Shown here: positions 24,835 to 32,300 of the stretch, piece after piece
How positions within the stretch are numbered: position 1 is the stretch's first letter
Layout: the number at the start of each line of letters is the position of its first letter
Source of the DNA: Aphodoplasma sp045626925
GTDB taxonomy: Bacteria > Bacillota > Clostridia > UBA1381 > UMGS1253
Length of the DNA stretch: 39,099 nt
Assembly: GCA_045626925.1 (NCBI GenBank)
Contig: JAZUQZ010000013.1
Coordinates: 1-39,099 of the forward strand
Direction: 5' to 3'
Notes under the pieces: generated by a model
Databases searched by the model: none
What the model was told of the DNA's origin: nothing
What the model saw: the letters and a program-made list of their open reading frames with translations, nothing else
Translations under genes and position numbers: made by a program

Positions 24835-25782
24835 ATGACATACATAGTTATGGACCTTGAATGGAACCAACCTGTTTCAAAAAACAGCTATCCGTATCTG
24901 AAGATTGGCGATAAGATGTCAAATGAAATAATTCAGATAGGTGCATACAAGGTCAGCGAGGAGCTTGAAATAATTGATAGCTTTTGCACATATATAAAGC
25001 CAAGGTATTATAAAAAGCTCAATAGTTTTGTGAAGCGTGTGACGCAGATAAATAAAGACATTATCAATAGTGCGGATGGCTTTGATGTTGCGATTGAGCG
25101 TTTTAAAAACTGGTGCGGGGATGATTTTTCGATTTTTACATGGGGAAATGACGATGTGTATGTTATGAAACAGAACCTTGATTTTTATGGAATGGACAAG
25201 TCTTTTATAACAAAGTGGTATGATATGCAGATGATTTTTTCGTCGTCGCATATGCACGACAGTTCCCAACGCTCGCTCAGATTTGCAATGGAGTATTTTG
25301 GCATAGAGGAGGATAACGAGCGTCGATTGCACGATGCACTTGATGATGCATATTATACTGCAAAGGTTTTTACCTTGCATGATATAAAGGATTGTCTTTG
25401 TTCATACGAATTAACGAGTGATTTTGATACAATGTGTATGGAGCTTGATGACACAAGATTTGGCAGTTTTTATTCTAAGAACAAAGCGTTGCATGACGCG
25501 CGTGTGGCGCATGTGTTTTGTCCTGAATGTGGCGAAAGCGCAAAGGAGCATAGTGCGTGGATTTCACTTGGGGGGAAGTATGTTTGTATTGCAAGCTGTG
25601 AAAAGCATGGCGAATTTGTTTCGCGTGTCAAAATAAACAAGCACCTTGATGGCAAATTTTATGTAAATAAAATAACCCAAAAAGCAAGCACAAAAATGCG
25701 TGAAGATATAAAAGAGAAATATAGATTGAAAAAAGAAAAATCAAAATCTGATAAAAAGAAAGAAATCAGTGCAATAAAATAA
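24835..25782 (+). CDS. DEDDh 3'-5' exonuclease with C-terminal zinc-ribbon-like segment
   Basis: A 315-residue nuclease of the DnaQ/ERI-1 (KapD-like) group that removes nucleotides from 3' ends. Catalytic residues visible are D7 and E9 in VMDLEWNQ, D106 in WGNDD, and H166 with D171 in HDALDDA. After the exonuclease domain (about 1-182), Cys pairs C229-x2-C232 and C251-x3-C255 form a probable zinc ribbon, and a Lys-rich tail (about 285-315) may bind nucleic acid. ATG 24835 follows AAAGGGG by seven bases; the adjacent TTG 24832 is not needed. It is the last gene of the rho-recA block. Whether RNA or DNA is cut is not clear; relatives process RNA. Confidence 0.88.
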   Translation: MTYIVMDLEWNQPVSKNSYPYLKIGDKMSNEIIQIGAYKVSEELEIIDSFCTYIKPRYYKKLNSFVKRVTQINKDIINSADGFDVAIERFKNWCGDDFSIFTWGNDDVYVMKQNLDFYGMDKSFITKWYDMQMIFSSSHMHDSSQRSLRFAMEYFGIEEDNERRLHDALDDAYYTAKVFTLHDIKDCLCSYELTSDFDTMCMELDDTRFGSFYSKNKALHDARVAHVFCPECGESAKEHSAWISLGGKYVCIASCEKHGEFVSRVKINKHLDGKFYVNKITQKASTKMREDIKEKYRLKKEKSKSDKKKEISAIK

Positions 25783-25784
25783 TT

Positions 25785-25818
25785 AAAGCTGTGTCATAGT
25801 TATGACACAGCTTTTTTT
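25785..25818. terminator. Bidirectional rho-independent terminator
   Basis: A perfect inverted repeat AAAGCTGTGTCATA (25785-25798) and TATGACACAGCTTT (25801-25814) is followed by T-run 25812-25818 on the plus strand and by an A-rich stretch before it that gives a T-rich tail on the minus strand. It lies between the exonuclease stop (25782) and the convergent peptidase stop (25826), so it can serve both. Confidence 0.92.
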
Positions 25819-25825
25819 GTGTTTG

Positions 25826-27322
25826 TTACATCTCGAGATAGCTAAAGTGCATATAATCTTTTGGGTTGCTCCATTCGTCTCCGCCCCATACAAAGCCATA
25901 TTTTGCAAATATACTTACGATGTCACTATCAGCAGCAATCGAGTATGCATTTACACCGGGGAACCATCCGACGCCGACATAGCTTCCGTCTTTATATAAA
26001 CAATAGTTTTCGTTATAGTTTATATCAATTGCAGTGCCATAATTATGATGTGAATAACGCCCCGATGACATTGAGTCGCGCCACGAATATGCGCCTATAT
26101 CTTTTATTGGAAATTTATGCTCGCTTTTAAAAATTTCTTCAAAGGCAGCCTTTGTTATATTTGCAATGCTTTTATGCACTGTAAGATACATTTTAGATGG
26201 ATATTTTTCCCCGTTTGATTTCATGCGCCAAGCATTTATTTGGATTTTTTTCATAACATTATCAGCAGACTCTTTTGATACCATTTCGCCGTGTGAAAAC
26301 ACGATTTTTTCCTTTTCATCAAGGGTGTATAATGGTGCTACATATACAGATGCGGTTTGCGTTTTATTGCCATCTTCATCGCTGATTTTTAATGCATAAC
26401 GCTTTCCTGCCCTGATATTTTTAATGGAGGCAGTATTTGTATTTGAATAAATCGTTTTTACAAAAATGTCCTCCTCCTGATACCAAAAGTTTGAACCATC
26501 AAGATACACATCGATTTTGTATTTTGTTGCATTTTTTATGGGAGAAAAAGATATGTTAACTGTTCTGTCATCATAGGAAACAAGTTTTGCCCCGCCCGAA
26601 ACCGTAGCCTTTAAATTTTCATAATCGCCGTCTGCGCTTAAAATTGCAACAAAGTTTATGCCCTCTTTTTGTTTATCTGTTGCAAAGGCATCAAAACAAC
26701 GATATATAATAACGATTGCTTGCTCGCGTGTTGTGTGATTATTTGGCAAAAGCTCATTTTGCGACATACCTTTTATAATGCCGTTTTTTACACAAAAAGC
26801 AACCGAATCTATCGCCCAATCTTTAACATCATCCTCATCTTTATAAAGATTTAAAATGCTGTTTTTCTCGCTTTTTGAAACACTGACATTTATATCACAT
26901 GCATCAAGCAAACGCGATATAATAACGCTCATTTCCTGACGAGTGATTAAATCATGTGGTGAAAAAACGCCTTCGCCACGCCCATTTATTATCCCAAGGT
27001 CAGATGCATACAAAACATTTTTATCGTCTGTATCTATAAATGTTGATTTAAATTTGCTCGGCATTTGTTTGCCACTAAATGCACTGTAAAGCGTTATAGC
27101 ATAGTGACAAAATTCTATGCGTGATATGTTATCTGTATATGATACGCTGCTTGTATTCGGTGGAATAAGGTTATATTTGTCTGCACTATAAACAATATCC
27201 CAGGCCCAATCACTTGGCATATATGTTTTTGCAAGTGCGTTGAAAGCCGATGAAATAAAAATCGCAAGCACACAATATAAAGAAATAAAAACCTTAAAAG
27301 GTTTTGTGTTATATAAATTCAT
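25826..27322 (-). CDS. SLH-domain cell wall protein with M15 D-Ala-D-Ala carboxypeptidase domain
   Basis: A 498-residue exported protein. A signal peptide (1-31, ending ALA) leads to three S-layer homology repeats (about 34-83, 94-142 and 160-213, each with the D/W-A and TR-x-E patterns), then a fibronectin type III-like module (about 238-330) and a VanY-type peptidase M15 domain (about 340-498). Zinc ligands are seen as SHHNYGTAID (H426, D433) and H492 in YMHFSY, with probable catalytic E483. It should sit on pyruvylated wall polymer and trim D-Ala from peptidoglycan peptides. ATG 27322 with AGGTGA upstream is preferred to the ATG at 27352, which lies upstream of the predicted promoter start. 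Confidence 0.88.
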   Translation of the reverse strand: MNLYNTKPFKVFISLYCVLAIFISSAFNALAKTYMPSDWAWDIVYSADKYNLIPPNTSSVSYTDNISRIEFCHYAITLYSAFSGKQMPSKFKSTFIDTDDKNVLYASDLGIINGRGEGVFSPHDLITRQEMSVIISRLLDACDINVSVSKSEKNSILNLYKDEDDVKDWAIDSVAFCVKNGIIKGMSQNELLPNNHTTREQAIVIIYRCFDAFATDKQKEGINFVAILSADGDYENLKATVSGGAKLVSYDDRTVNISFSPIKNATKYKIDVYLDGSNFWYQEEDIFVKTIYSNTNTASIKNIRAGKRYALKISDEDGNKTQTASVYVAPLYTLDEKEKIVFSHGEMVSKESADNVMKKIQINAWRMKSNGEKYPSKMYLTVHKSIANITKAAFEEIFKSEHKFPIKDIGAYSWRDSMSSGRYSHHNYGTAIDINYNENYCLYKDGSYVGVGWFPGVNAYSIAADSDIVSIFAKYGFVWGGDEWSNPKDYMHFSYLEM

Positions 27323-27342
27323 AATTATCACCTCATACAAGG

Positions 27343-27371
27343 AGTATAGCACAAATCAAAAACCATGTCAT
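27343..27371 (-). promoter_or_regulatory. Promoter of the SLH/M15 peptidase gene
   Basis: On the minus strand ATGACA (27371-27366), 17 bases, TATACT (27348-27343) with an extended -10 (TGC before it). Transcription would start near 27336, giving a leader of about 14 bases, just enough to hold the ribosome site. Confidence 0.6.
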
Positions 27372-27581
27372 CTTATGTAACAATAATTTAACATACTTTG
27401 TTTTGTACTGACACATTATGTCGAAAAATAATCTTTGCAATATATCAATGAGTTTTGTGTCAAAAAATATCGATCAAAAATAAGAATAAAAAAGGGACAA
27501 ACAGTAATACTATTCGTTTTTGAGAATATACATAAAATATACACAAGATATATTTTAACAAAAGCGAAGGAGCGTGACATA

Positions 27582-30137
27582 ATGTGGTACAATGATAGCG
27601 TAGAAAATATTTTAACGAGCCTTGATACAAATGAAAAAACAGGCATTTCTGATATTGAAGCGCAAAACAGAAGGGAATATAACGGAAAAAATGAGCTTCA
27701 AGAAAAAGAAAAGGATAGTTTTATAAAAAGGTTTTTAGAACAATTTAAGGACTATATGGTTATAATTTTACTGATTGCGGCAGCAATATCCTTTGTCGCA
27801 TCACTTATAAGTGGCGATGCAGACTATTTTGATTCGATTATAATTTTGTCAATCGTAATGCTTAATGCGGCGATAGGCGTTTTCCAAGAAAGTCGTGCCC
27901 AAAAAGCGCTTGATGCGTTGAAAAAAATGAGTGCGCCGACGGTATGCGTTATGCGAGATAGTAAAAAGAAGAACATAAGTGCATCTGAGCTTGTGGCGGG
28001 GGATATAATTTTTTTAAAAATGGGCGATATGGTACCCGCAGATGCAAGACTGATAAGCGCAAACAATCTTAAATGCAACGAATCAGCGCTTACGGGCGAG
28101 TCAACAGATGTAGAAAAGGATGCAAAATTTATAAGCAGGGGTGAGCTTAATATTTCCGATGCAAAAAATATGGTTTTTTCCTCGTGCATCGTTACATATG
28201 GACATGCTTGTGCAGTCGTTGTCGAAACCGGCATGAATACCCAGGTTGGCAAAATAGCAAGGATGATTATTGATGCTGACACACTCCAAACGCCACTTCA
28301 GGAGAAACTTGCCCGTACGGGAAAGACACTTGGGATTATATCACTCATTATTTGTGGTGTGATATTTTTAATGGGAATTATACGCCGATTGCCGATATTT
28401 GATATGTTTATGACATCAATAAGCCTTGCCGTAGCTGCGATACCGGAGGGGCTGCCTACGATTGTGACGATTATGCTTGCGCTTGGCGTACAAAAAATGG
28501 CAAAACGAAATGCAATCGTGCGTCGCTTGCCAGCGGTTGAAACGCTTGGCAGTGCAAGTGTGATATGCTCTGATAAGACCGGGACGCTTACTCAAAACAA
28601 GATGAGCGTAACAAAAATATATGGAAACCGCAGTTTTGCGCTCGATTTGGCGTCGCTTTGCAATAATGGAGCGGACCCGACAGAAAGAGCAATAATTGAA
28701 GCTGCAAAAAATGATGGGGCAGAACCAGAGCTTTTATCAAAAAAATATATGCGCATACGAGAAATACCATTTGATTCAAAGAAAAAATATATGGTGACGA
28801 CACATAAGACTGATACGGGGTATAGAATTATTGTAAAAGGTGCACCCGAGGCAGTGCTTTCGATGTGTAATATTACACCATATCAGAAAGAGCGCATAGA
28901 AAATGAAAATATAAATATGGCACGCGATGCATTGCGAGTGCTTGCGGTCGCATACAAGGATGTATCAACACCGGATAATGAAAGCATAACTTCGCTCGAG
29001 TTTGTGGCATTGATAGGTATAATTGACCCGCCGCGTCCCGAGGTTTGCGACGCTGTAAAGCTTTGCCGCGCTGCCGGCATAAAAGCGGTTATGATTACGG
29101 GCGACCATATCGAAACGGCAAAGGCGATTGCTGCACAGGTGGGGATATATACGGCCAAAGACAAGGCTATGACCGGCAGCGAGCTTAATGAAATAACAGA
29201 TGATGAGCTTACAATGATTATTGCAGATTACAGTGTGTTTGCCCGCGTGACACCCGAGCACAAGGTGCGCATTGTAAATGCATGGCAAAGGCGTGGCGAG
29301 GTTGTTGCAATGACAGGCGATGGCGTAAATGACGCGCCCGCATTAAAGAGTGCTGATATAGGCTGTGCCATGGGTAAAAATGGAACAGAAGTATGCAAAG
29401 AGGCGGCAGATATGATTTTGTGTGATGACAATTTTTCGACAATCGTTTCTGCGGTTGAAGAGGGAAGGGTAATTTTTGCAAATATAAAAAAGGCGGTTCA
29501 CTTTTTACTATCAAGTAATACTGGCGAGCTTATAACAATATTTTTCGCGATATTTATCGGTTGGAGCACGCCGCTTGCACCAATACATTTGTTGTGGATA
29601 AATTTTATAACCGATTCACTCCCAGCAATTGCACTTGGTTTTGAAAGCGCATCACGCGATATAATGACGCACAAACCGATAAACAGACGCAAGTCGATTT
29701 TTGCCGATGGTGTTGGAACGGCAATTGTGCTTGAAGGGGTTATGATTGGTGTTCTTGCACTTATAGCATTCAGCTTTGGCAACAATATATGGGGCAGTCA
29801 CAGTGTTGCACAGACAATGGCATTTTGTGTGCTGTGCTTTTCCCAACTTGTACACGCATTTAATATACGCTCGGAGCAGTCGATATTTAAAGTGGGTATT
29901 TTTTCGAATAAAACGATGAATTTTGCTTTTGTAATATGTGCATTGTTACAGGTTTTGGTTATAGCGCTACCGCCACTTGCGCAACTTTTTAAAACGACAC
30001 CGCTTGATACGGTGCAGTGGTTTGTAGTGATAAGCATGTCACTTGTGCCTCTTTTACTGGTAGAACTTGAAAAATATTTTCAAAAAAAGAGTGAGAAATT
30101 AAATAAAGAGCGAAGAAGAGTTTTGCTCGAAAGATAA
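27582..30137 (+). CDS. Ca2+-type cation-transporting P-type ATPase
   Basis: An 851-residue type II membrane pump that likely exports Ca2+. Motifs: actuator TGES (171-174), M4 AAIPEGLPT (285-293), phosphorylation site D331 in CSDKTGTLTQNK, DPTE in the nucleotide domain, and TGDGVNDAPALKSADIG in the P domain. M6 reads LLWINFITDSLPAIALG, with the Asn and Asp of the single Ca2+ site in PMR1-like pumps. The nucleotide domain is short compared with the eukaryotic pumps. ATG 27582 follows GAAGGAG; the in-frame upstream ATG at 27435 adds 49 residues without homology or ribosome site. The 229-base leader (27353-27581) shows no convincing promoter or structure. Substrate is inferred from M4/M6 residues. 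Confidence 0.92.
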   Translation: MWYNDSVENILTSLDTNEKTGISDIEAQNRREYNGKNELQEKEKDSFIKRFLEQFKDYMVIILLIAAAISFVASLISGDADYFDSIIILSIVMLNAAIGVFQESRAQKALDALKKMSAPTVCVMRDSKKKNISASELVAGDIIFLKMGDMVPADARLISANNLKCNESALTGESTDVEKDAKFISRGELNISDAKNMVFSSCIVTYGHACAVVVETGMNTQVGKIARMIIDADTLQTPLQEKLARTGKTLGIISLIICGVIFLMGIIRRLPIFDMFMTSISLAVAAIPEGLPTIVTIMLALGVQKMAKRNAIVRRLPAVETLGSASVICSDKTGTLTQNKMSVTKIYGNRSFALDLASLCNNGADPTERAIIEAAKNDGAEPELLSKKYMRIREIPFDSKKKYMVTTHKTDTGYRIIVKGAPEAVLSMCNITPYQKERIENENINMARDALRVLAVAYKDVSTPDNESITSLEFVALIGIIDPPRPEVCDAVKLCRAAGIKAVMITGDHIETAKAIAAQVGIYTAKDKAMTGSELNEITDDELTMIIADYSVFARVTPEHKVRIVNAWQRRGEVVAMTGDGVNDAPALKSADIGCAMGKNGTEVCKEAADMILCDDNFSTIVSAVEEGRVIFANIKKAVHFLLSSNTGELITIFFAIFIGWSTPLAPIHLLWINFITDSLPAIALGFESASRDIMTHKPINRRKSIFADGVGTAIVLEGVMIGVLALIAFSFGNNIWGSHSVAQTMAFCVLCFSQLVHAFNIRSEQSIFKVGIFSNKTMNFAFVICALLQVLVIALPPLAQLFKTTPLDTVQWFVVISMSLVPLLLVELEKYFQKKSEKLNKERRRVLLER

Positions 30138-30153
30138 ATCAAATACAACTTAT

Positions 30154-30208
30154 ATGATACATATATTTTCTTGTTACAGATAAAAATATATGTATCATTT
30201 TTATTTTT
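30154..30208 (+). terminator. Rho-independent terminator after the P-type ATPase
   Basis: A 16-bp perfect stem, ATGATACATATATTTT (30154-30169) with AAAATATATGTATCAT (30183-30198), a 13-base loop and a T-rich tail (TTTTATTTTT). The stem is AT-rich, so its strength is uncertain, and the ribosome site of the next gene begins at 30209. Confidence 0.7.
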
Positions 30209-30221
30209 AGGCGGTGTATGT

Positions 30222-30902
30222 ATGCTCATAATTTTTATAAGAACGATTTTATTATATATTACTGTCATAGTCGCAATGCGCCTGATGGGTAAACGCCAGA
30301 TAGGCGAACTACAACCGTCAGAGTTTGTAATCACAATAATGATTTCTGATGTCGCATCAATACCTATGCAAAACACTGGCGTGCCGATTATCAGTGGTGT
30401 TTTACCGATATTGACCCTGCTTGTAGCAGAGCTTATAATTTCATATATAAGCCTTAAAAACAGGCGATTAAGGCATCTGTTATCCGGCGAGCCGAGCGTA
30501 ATAATCTGTCACGGAAAGATAAGCGAAAACGAAATGCGCCGCCAGCGTTTAAATATCGAAGACTTGATGGAAGAACTGCGTATAAGCGGTTATGCCGATA
30601 TTTCACAAATTGAATATGCAGTTTTAGAAACTAATGGTCAAATAAGCGTTATACAAAAAACCTCATCGCGCCCCGTTACTGTGGGTGACCTTGGGATAAA
30701 TGCTTCAAGCGAAAAAGTCCCGCATACAATAATTTTTGATGGCGAGCTTGATAAAAACGAACTGAAAAGTACAGGCAATGATGAAAATTGGTTGCATGAA
30801 CAACTGCAAAAGAATGGGATAAAACATATAAAGGATGTTTTTCTTGCGACAACAGATACAAACGGTAGCCTGTTTGTGCAAAAAAAGGAGAAGAAAAAAT
30901 GA
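30222..30902 (+). CDS. DUF421 (YetF-like) membrane protein
   Basis: A 226-residue inner membrane protein with three N-terminal helices (about 1-22, 42-62, 64-82) and a cytosolic DUF421 domain. Typical segments are RLMGKRQIGELQPSEFVI near 22 and EELRISGYADISQIEYAVLE near 112. Start ATG 30222 has AGGCGGTG upstream; an upstream TTG at 30171 falls in the terminator loop. It overlaps the DUF4363 gene by ATGA. Related YetF/YdfR proteins appear in spore-forming Firmicutes, but the molecular role is unknown. Confidence 0.9.
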   Translation: MLIIFIRTILLYITVIVAMRLMGKRQIGELQPSEFVITIMISDVASIPMQNTGVPIISGVLPILTLLVAELIISYISLKNRRLRHLLSGEPSVIICHGKISENEMRRQRLNIEDLMEELRISGYADISQIEYAVLETNGQISVIQKTSSRPVTVGDLGINASSEKVPHTIIFDGELDKNELKSTGNDENWLHEQLQKNGIKHIKDVFLATTDTNGSLFVQKKEKKK

Positions 30903-31279
30903 AAGTGTTTATAATTTCAATAGCAATTATTTCTGTTATGATAAGTGGTGGTATAGGCAGTAGTATATATATAAACAATGTCGCCAAAGATATTGAAGAA
31001 TATTCAGTGCGCATGAGCAAAGCAGCTCTCGATGAAAAATATGACGAGCTTGAAAAAATATATAGTGATATGCAAACATATTGGGAAAAGAAAAAACGAA
31101 ATCTTGCGGCGCTGGTTGACCATGCACATATAAGCGAAGTCGATAAAGCTATGAGCGAAATAGAAATTGCTATAAAAGCACAGGAAAACATAGAGGTGCT
31201 TTTGTCTATGGCACGCGCAAAAACAACTCTTTCAAGCGTTGCTCAAAACGAATGTTTTAATGTTAACAATCTGCTTTAG
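30899..31279 (+). CDS. DUF4363 family protein, small single-pass membrane protein
   Basis: A 126-residue protein whose first 24 residues form a membrane helix or uncleaved signal (FIISIAIISVMISGGIGSSIYI). The rest is alpha-helical and coiled-coil-like, rich in Lys, Glu and Ala, with W61 in MQTYWEKKKRN. It overlaps the DUF421 stop by ATGA, the common Firmicute pairing of these two families, so the two products probably act together at the membrane. No enzymatic motif is visible. Confidence 0.82.
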   Translation: MKVFIISIAIISVMISGGIGSSIYINNVAKDIEEYSVRMSKAALDEKYDELEKIYSDMQTYWEKKKRNLAALVDHAHISEVDKAMSEIEIAIKAQENIEVLLSMARAKTTLSSVAQNECFNVNNLL

Positions 31280-31285
31280 ATATAT

Positions 31286-31317
31286 TTTTGCAAGCTTTAA
31301 TTCTTTTTCTTGCAAAA
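31286..31317 (+). repeat. Inverted repeat overlapping the rpiR promoter
   Basis: TTTTGCAAG (31286-31294) and CTTGCAAAA (31309-31317) are perfect inverted arms 14 bases apart. The right arm covers the -35 element TTGCAA (31310-31315). This could be an operator for autoregulation, or a weak hairpin after the DUF4363 stop (31279); no T-run follows, which disfavours a terminator. Confidence 0.45.
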
Positions 31318-31338
31318 GTGCTTATTTTATACTATAAT
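31310..31338 (+). promoter_or_regulatory. SigA-type promoter of the RpiR regulator gene
   Basis: TTGCAA (31310-31315), 17 bases, TATAAT (31333-31338), 52 bases before the ATG. The following genes baiN-like through ispH-S1 may depend on it. Confidence 0.65.
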
Positions 31339-31390
31339 AGTATTAAAATAAGATGAATTAGCCTTTACTAAAAGACAGAAGGAGAAATGT

Positions 31391-32269
31391 ATGGAACAGC
31401 AGATAGACAATATTCTTTCTCGTATAAGCGATAGAATGAACACGCTAAGCAAGGGTCAACGCCGTATAGCACAATTTATATCGGAGCAATATGATAAAGC
31501 GGCATATATTACAGCGGCAAAGCTTGGTGCTGCTGTTGGAGTAAGTGAGTCCACGGTTGTCCGCTTTGCAAGCGAGCTTGGATATGATGGATATCCCGGC
31601 ATGCAAAAAGAGCTTCGTGCCATGATATGTACAAAGCTTACCGCGACACAAAGAATAGGTGTTGCATCCGACAGAATGGGCGAAAATGACATTTTGCAGA
31701 GCGTACTTGATGCAGATATGGATAATATAAGGATTTCTCTTTCGGAAATTGAAAGGGATGAATTTGCGTGCATTACAGACGCGATAGTTGATGCAAAACG
31801 CGTATATGTTTTGGGCGTGCGCAGCTCGGCTTCGCTTGCATCTTTTTTTAGTTTTTATCTGAATCTTATATCGCCAAATGTGCGTCATGTAGAGACAAGC
31901 ACAGTAAGCGAGGTTTTTGAACAAATTTTCAGAATAGAAGCAGGCGATGTACTTATAGCAATAAGCTTTCCAAGATATTCTACAAGAACACTAAAGGCTA
32001 TAAATTATGCAAAAAGCCGTGGTGCAACTGTTATAGCGATTACTGATAGCAAGGGCTCGCCTATTGCCCAAGCGGCTGATATGTCGCTTACGGCAAAAAG
32101 TGATATGGTGTCATTTGCTGACTCACTTGTAGCACCGCTTAGTGTAATAAACGCACTTATAGTTGCAATAAGCATGAAAAAGAAAACAGAGGTTGTTGAA
32201 AGTTTGGAAAGTCTTGAAAAGATATGGGACGAATATAAGGTTTATGAAAAATTTGACCAAGAGAGGTAA
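31391..32269 (+). CDS. MurR/RpiR family transcriptional regulator
   Basis: A 292-residue DNA-binding regulator that senses phosphosugars. The N-terminal HTH_6 domain (about 1-77) includes LGAAVGVSESTVVRFASELG with the recognition helix near 52-61. The SIS domain (about 118-255) shows VYVLGVRSSASLA (136-148), expected to bind a sugar phosphate. AGAAGGAG lies eight bases before the ATG. No sugar catabolic gene is adjacent; the downstream genes are cell-envelope and isoprenoid genes, so its target is not obvious. The inverted repeat at its promoter suggests autoregulation. Confidence 0.9.
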   Translation: MEQQIDNILSRISDRMNTLSKGQRRIAQFISEQYDKAAYITAAKLGAAVGVSESTVVRFASELGYDGYPGMQKELRAMICTKLTATQRIGVASDRMGENDILQSVLDADMDNIRISLSEIERDEFACITDAIVDAKRVYVLGVRSSASLASFFSFYLNLISPNVRHVETSTVSEVFEQIFRIEAGDVLIAISFPRYSTRTLKAINYAKSRGATVIAITDSKGSPIAQAADMSLTAKSDMVSFADSLVAPLSVINALIVAISMKKKTEVVESLESLEKIWDEYKVYEKFDQER

Positions 32270-32290
32270 GCGCCCTATAATTTTGGCGCT
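32269..32290 (+). other. GC-rich hairpin between rpiR-type gene and flavoprotein gene
   Basis: AGCGCC (32269-32274) and GGCGCT (32285-32290) enclose a 10-base AT loop, overlapping the end of the regulator gene. It has no T-tail, so it is not a standard terminator. It ends ten bases before the ATG of the flavoprotein. Confidence 0.4.
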
Positions 32291-32300
32291 CTGATAAAAA

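Noticed and set aside
27435..27581. Forty-nine-codon N-terminal extension of the P-type ATPase
   Set aside because: No ribosome site, no homology expected before the cation ATPase N domain, and GAAGGAG precedes ATG 27582.
27353..27581. Cation-sensing riboswitch before the Ca2+ pump
   Set aside because: AT-rich leader with no stable paired elements or terminator-like stem by eye.
30676..31191. Minus-strand ORF of 171 codons opposite the DUF421-DUF4363 genes
   Set aside because: The plus-strand pair is family-recognisable and overlaps by ATGA; the antisense frame has no support.
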